The notes beneath the pieces were generated by a model. That model did no database searches. It had not been told where the DNA came from and was given only the letters and a program-made list of their open reading frames with translations. A stretch of DNA of 5,821 bases from Desulfobacteraceae bacterium (GTDB taxonomy: Bacteria; Desulfobacterota; Desulfobacteria; Desulfobacterales; SG8-13). A program made the translations under genes and the position numbers. Below are positions 3,387 through 5,821 of this stretch, one piece after another; position 1 is the stretch's first letter; each line of letters opens with the position of its first letter. The DNA lies in assembly GCA_029287875.1 (NCBI GenBank), contig JARFQH010000238.1, positions 1 to 5,821 on the forward strand, written 5' to 3'.

Positions 3387-5821
3387 ATGGAACCGTTTGA
3401 TGCGATTAAAACACCCCTGACCGGCACGACCCTGATCGAGGCCAGCGCAGGGACCGGCAAGACGTATACCATAGCCGGTCTGTTCGTGCGGCTTGTCCTC
3501 GAGCAGGAACTCGAAGTGGAACAGATCCTGGTGGTAACCTATACGACGGCTGCCACAGAGGAGTTGAAAACCCGCATTCGAAGTAAACTGATCCAGGCGC
3601 GACAGGGTCTATTGCGGGGCGACAGTCGGGATCCCTTCATCGGCCGTTTGATTTCCACCTTGCAGGACCCCGACGCCGCCGCTGCGCGGCTCGACGGTGT
3701 GCTGGCGGATTTCGACCGGGCGGCCATATTGACCATTCACGGTTTCTGTCAGCGACTGTTGCACGAACACGCTTTTGAAACCGGAACGTTCTACGACACC
3801 GAATTGATGACCGATCCGACGGTCTACTACCAGGAAGTGGCCGAAGACTTCTGGCGCAAAAACCTTTACGATGCGGCCCCCGAGCTGATCGGTTTTTTAT
3901 TTACGGAGAAAAAAGTCGGCGGGCCGGAGGTTTTCTATCGCCTGATGAAAAATGTCACCATTCCGGACTTGGAAATTCTGCCCAAGCTCACCGAACCGCA
4001 TTTAACCCACCTGGATGAATACCGGCGTCTCTGCCACCGGCTGGCAACAGACTGGAAGAGCGTGCGTCCGCGGGTCGGCGAACTTTTAACGGATCCGGCC
4101 TTAAATGCCACGATTTACGGCAGCCTCAAACCCGACCCGCGCTTGACGGGAGGAAGGCCCCGGGATTTTAAGATCGCTGCATGGGTGGAATCCATGGATC
4201 GTTTTACCGGTGAGGATGTCACCGGCTTCCCGTTGTTCAACGGTTTCGAGAAATTTTCAGCAGCGTATTTGAAACGGTCGACCAAAAAGAACTGCGCTCC
4301 ACCGAAACATCCGTTCTTCGATCTTTGCGACCGGTTGTACGGGACGGGCGAGGCGTTGAAGACCGAAATGGAGCGCTATTTCCTGTACCTTAAAAGCGTT
4401 TTTTTTCAATTTGTCCGCGCCGCACTCGCAGATATCAAAAAGCGGCATAACCGGCACTTTTACGAAGACCTGTTGCTGACGGTGCGAGACGCCTTGCAAG
4501 AAGACCGACCTGGCAGCGACATGCTGATCAAAGCCGTGAGGCGACGATACAAGGCCGCGTTGGTGGATGAGTTTCAGGACACCGATACGGTTCAGTACAC
4601 CATCTTTTCGAGACTCTTCGGCCGGCCCCCGGCCGTTCTTTTCATGATCGGCGATCCCAAGCAGTCGATTTACGGCTTTCGCGGAGCCGATATTTTTTCT
4701 TACATGGAAGCGGCCGAACGGGCGGCGAAAAAGTATACCCTTTATGAAAACTGGCGCTCCGAACCCGCTATGATCACCGCCGTCAACACCCTGTTCGCCG
4801 GCGTTCGTCGACCGTTTTGGTACGATGAGATCCGCTTCGAAAAAGCACGGCCCGGGAGAGGGTCCGAGGGGGCGTCAACCACAGAGGAGCCGGCGCTGAT
4901 CCTGTGGTATCTCCCCTCGCAGGAGGGTAAATCCGTCAACAAGAGCGACGCAACACGCCGAATTGCCGCGGCCGTAGGCGATGAAATCGCCCGTCAGGTC
5001 GCAGCGACGGCCGCACCGCTGCCACTGGCCGATATCGCCGTTCTGGTCCGCACCAATCGACAGGCACGGCTGATGAAAGAAAGCCTTTCCGAGCGACGCA
5101 TTCCATCCGTCCTCTATGGCGCCGGCAATATCTTCGATACCCCCGAAGCCTCGGAAATTTTGCAGGTGCTGACCGGGGTGCTTGAACACCATCGTGAAGT
5201 ACGGTTCCGGGCGGCCCTTGTTACCGACATGCTGGGGATATCAGCGGCTGAAATCGACCGTGCCGCCGTGAGTGAACACCAACTTGAAATCCGGCGGGCA
5301 CACTTCAGAGAGTATGCCGAAGAGTGGAACCGTTACGGATTCATGCGCATGATGCGATGGTTGATGACCCGTGAAGGGGTGCGAACGCGTTTGCTGGCAT
5401 ATCCGAACGGCGACCGCCGATTGACAAACCTGCTGCATCTGACCGAAATCCTGCACCAGCAAACCATCCAGGAGGAGCCCGGCATGGCCTCGCTCCTCAA
5501 GTGGCTCGCCGACAAGCTCAACCCGGCGACTCCCCGCTCGGAAGAGCACCAACTCAGACTGGAAAGCGATGCCCGGGCGGTGCGTATCGTGACTACCCAC
5601 AAAAGCAAAGGCCTGGAGTATCCGGTCGTCTTCTGTCCGTTCGGGTGGGAAGGATCGCTGATCACCAATGACCGTGACATCATCTGTCACGAGCAAGGCC
5701 CGCCCCGGCGACGGGTCCTCGACCTGGGGTCCGACCAGGTCGAACTGCGCAGGCGGTTGGCCCAGCAGGAAATGCTGGCCGAAAACCTGCGCTTGCTCTA
5801 TGTGGCGCTCACCCGTGCCAA
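3387..5821 (+). CDS. recB: RecB helicase region (exodeoxyribonuclease V beta subunit), 3' partial
   Basis: 811 residues are open to the window edge. This is a UvrD/Rep-type superfamily 1A helicase with every core motif: Walker A ASAGTGKT (19-26); motif Ia VVTYTTAATEELKTRIR (49-65); TIHGFCQRLLHEHAFETG (116-133), a RecB hallmark; DEFQDTD (394-400); IGDPKQSIYGFRGADI (421-436); NWRSE (455-459); TTHKSKGLEYP (736-746); and RLLYVALTRA (802-811) at the edge. Motif positions match RecB (about 1,180 residues in E. coli) better than shorter UvrD-type helicases, so about 370 residues, including the C-terminal nuclease, should lie downstream. RecB is the 3'-5' helicase and the nuclease of RecBCD, loading RecA at processed breaks. 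ATG 3387 gives the expected short N-terminus before motif I, but no Shine-Dalgarno is seen; the nearest purine patch, GGA, is 11 nt away. An in-frame stop at 3354 limits any upstream extension. AddA is less likely given RecC upstream. Confidence 0.95.
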   Translation, partial: MEPFDAIKTPLTGTTLIEASAGTGKTYTIAGLFVRLVLEQELEVEQILVVTYTTAATEELKTRIRSKLIQARQGLLRGDSRDPFIGRLISTLQDPDAAAARLDGVLADFDRAAILTIHGFCQRLLHEHAFETGTFYDTELMTDPTVYYQEVAEDFWRKNLYDAAPELIGFLFTEKKVGGPEVFYRLMKNVTIPDLEILPKLTEPHLTHLDEYRRLCHRLATDWKSVRPRVGELLTDPALNATIYGSLKPDPRLTGGRPRDFKIAAWVESMDRFTGEDVTGFPLFNGFEKFSAAYLKRSTKKNCAPPKHPFFDLCDRLYGTGEALKTEMERYFLYLKSVFFQFVRAALADIKKRHNRHFYEDLLLTVRDALQEDRPGSDMLIKAVRRRYKAALVDEFQDTDTVQYTIFSRLFGRPPAVLFMIGDPKQSIYGFRGADIFSYMEAAERAAKKYTLYENWRSEPAMITAVNTLFAGVRRPFWYDEIRFEKARPGRGSEGASTTEEPALILWYLPSQEGKSVNKSDATRRIAAAVGDEIARQVAATAAPLPLADIAVLVRTNRQARLMKESLSERRIPSVLYGAGNIFDTPEASEILQVLTGVLEHHREVRFRAALVTDMLGISAAEIDRAAVSEHQLEIRRAHFREYAEEWNRYGFMRMMRWLMTREGVRTRLLAYPNGDRRLTNLLHLTEILHQQTIQEEPGMASLLKWLADKLNPATPRSEEHQLRLESDARAVRIVTTHKSKGLEYPVVFCPFGWEGSLITNDRDIICHEQGPPRRRVLDLGSDQVELRRRLAQQEMLAENLRLLYVALTRA

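Noticed and set aside
4875..5696. Long minus-strand frames opposite recB (4875-5192 and 5241-5696)
   Set aside because: They are antisense to the helicase motifs of recB and show no domain or start signal of their own.

Overview
The window shows the end of one recombination-repair gene and the start of another, both on the + strand: the last 93 codons of recC (1-283) and the first 811 codons of recB (3387 to the window edge). The 3.1 kb between them contains no recombination gene. Base composition (moderately GC-rich), a zinc-ribbon/HDOD protein and an inverted-repeat element whose spurious translation reads like EHRTSNVQHR suggest a Desulfobacterota (delta-proteobacterial, Desulfosarcina/Desulfobacterales-like) genome. 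That assignment is inference from general familiarity; nothing here proves it.

Layout. 1-283: RecC C-terminus. 293-1372 (minus): a 359-residue protein with an N-terminal four-cysteine zinc ribbon and an HDOD domain, converging on recC with only 9 bp between the stops. 1373-1599: its leader, with a nested hairpin. 1600-2022 (minus): an unrecognised 140-residue protein with a good ribosome binding site. 2023-2416: no convincing gene, but inverted repeats, including a pseudoknot-like pair of helices in the presumed 5' leader of the unknown gene. 2417-2616: a 200-bp MITE-like element with 31-bp terminal inverted repeats (29/31 identical) and internal stem-loops. 2674-2997 (minus): a 107-residue protein with three predicted membrane segments. 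2998-3386: no intact gene, but 3131-3325 looks like the remnant of a TrkA-C (RCK_C) potassium-transport domain. 3387-5821: recB helicase region with motifs I to VI, cut by the window edge before the nuclease domain.

How the parts relate. RecB and RecC are subunits of the RecBCD helicase-nuclease, and their genes are commonly neighbours. Here they are separated by three genes on the opposite strand, a small mobile-type repeat and a decayed gene fragment. The simplest reading is that a recC-recB operon was split by insertion and rearrangement, so recB probably needs its own promoter. The three minus-strand genes could be read in one direction, but the gaps (227 bp and 651 bp) argue against a tight operon. 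No new multi-gene defence or metabolic system is evident. The items most worth a second look are the split recC/recB locus, the inverted-repeat element, the RCK_C remnant and the structured leaders.
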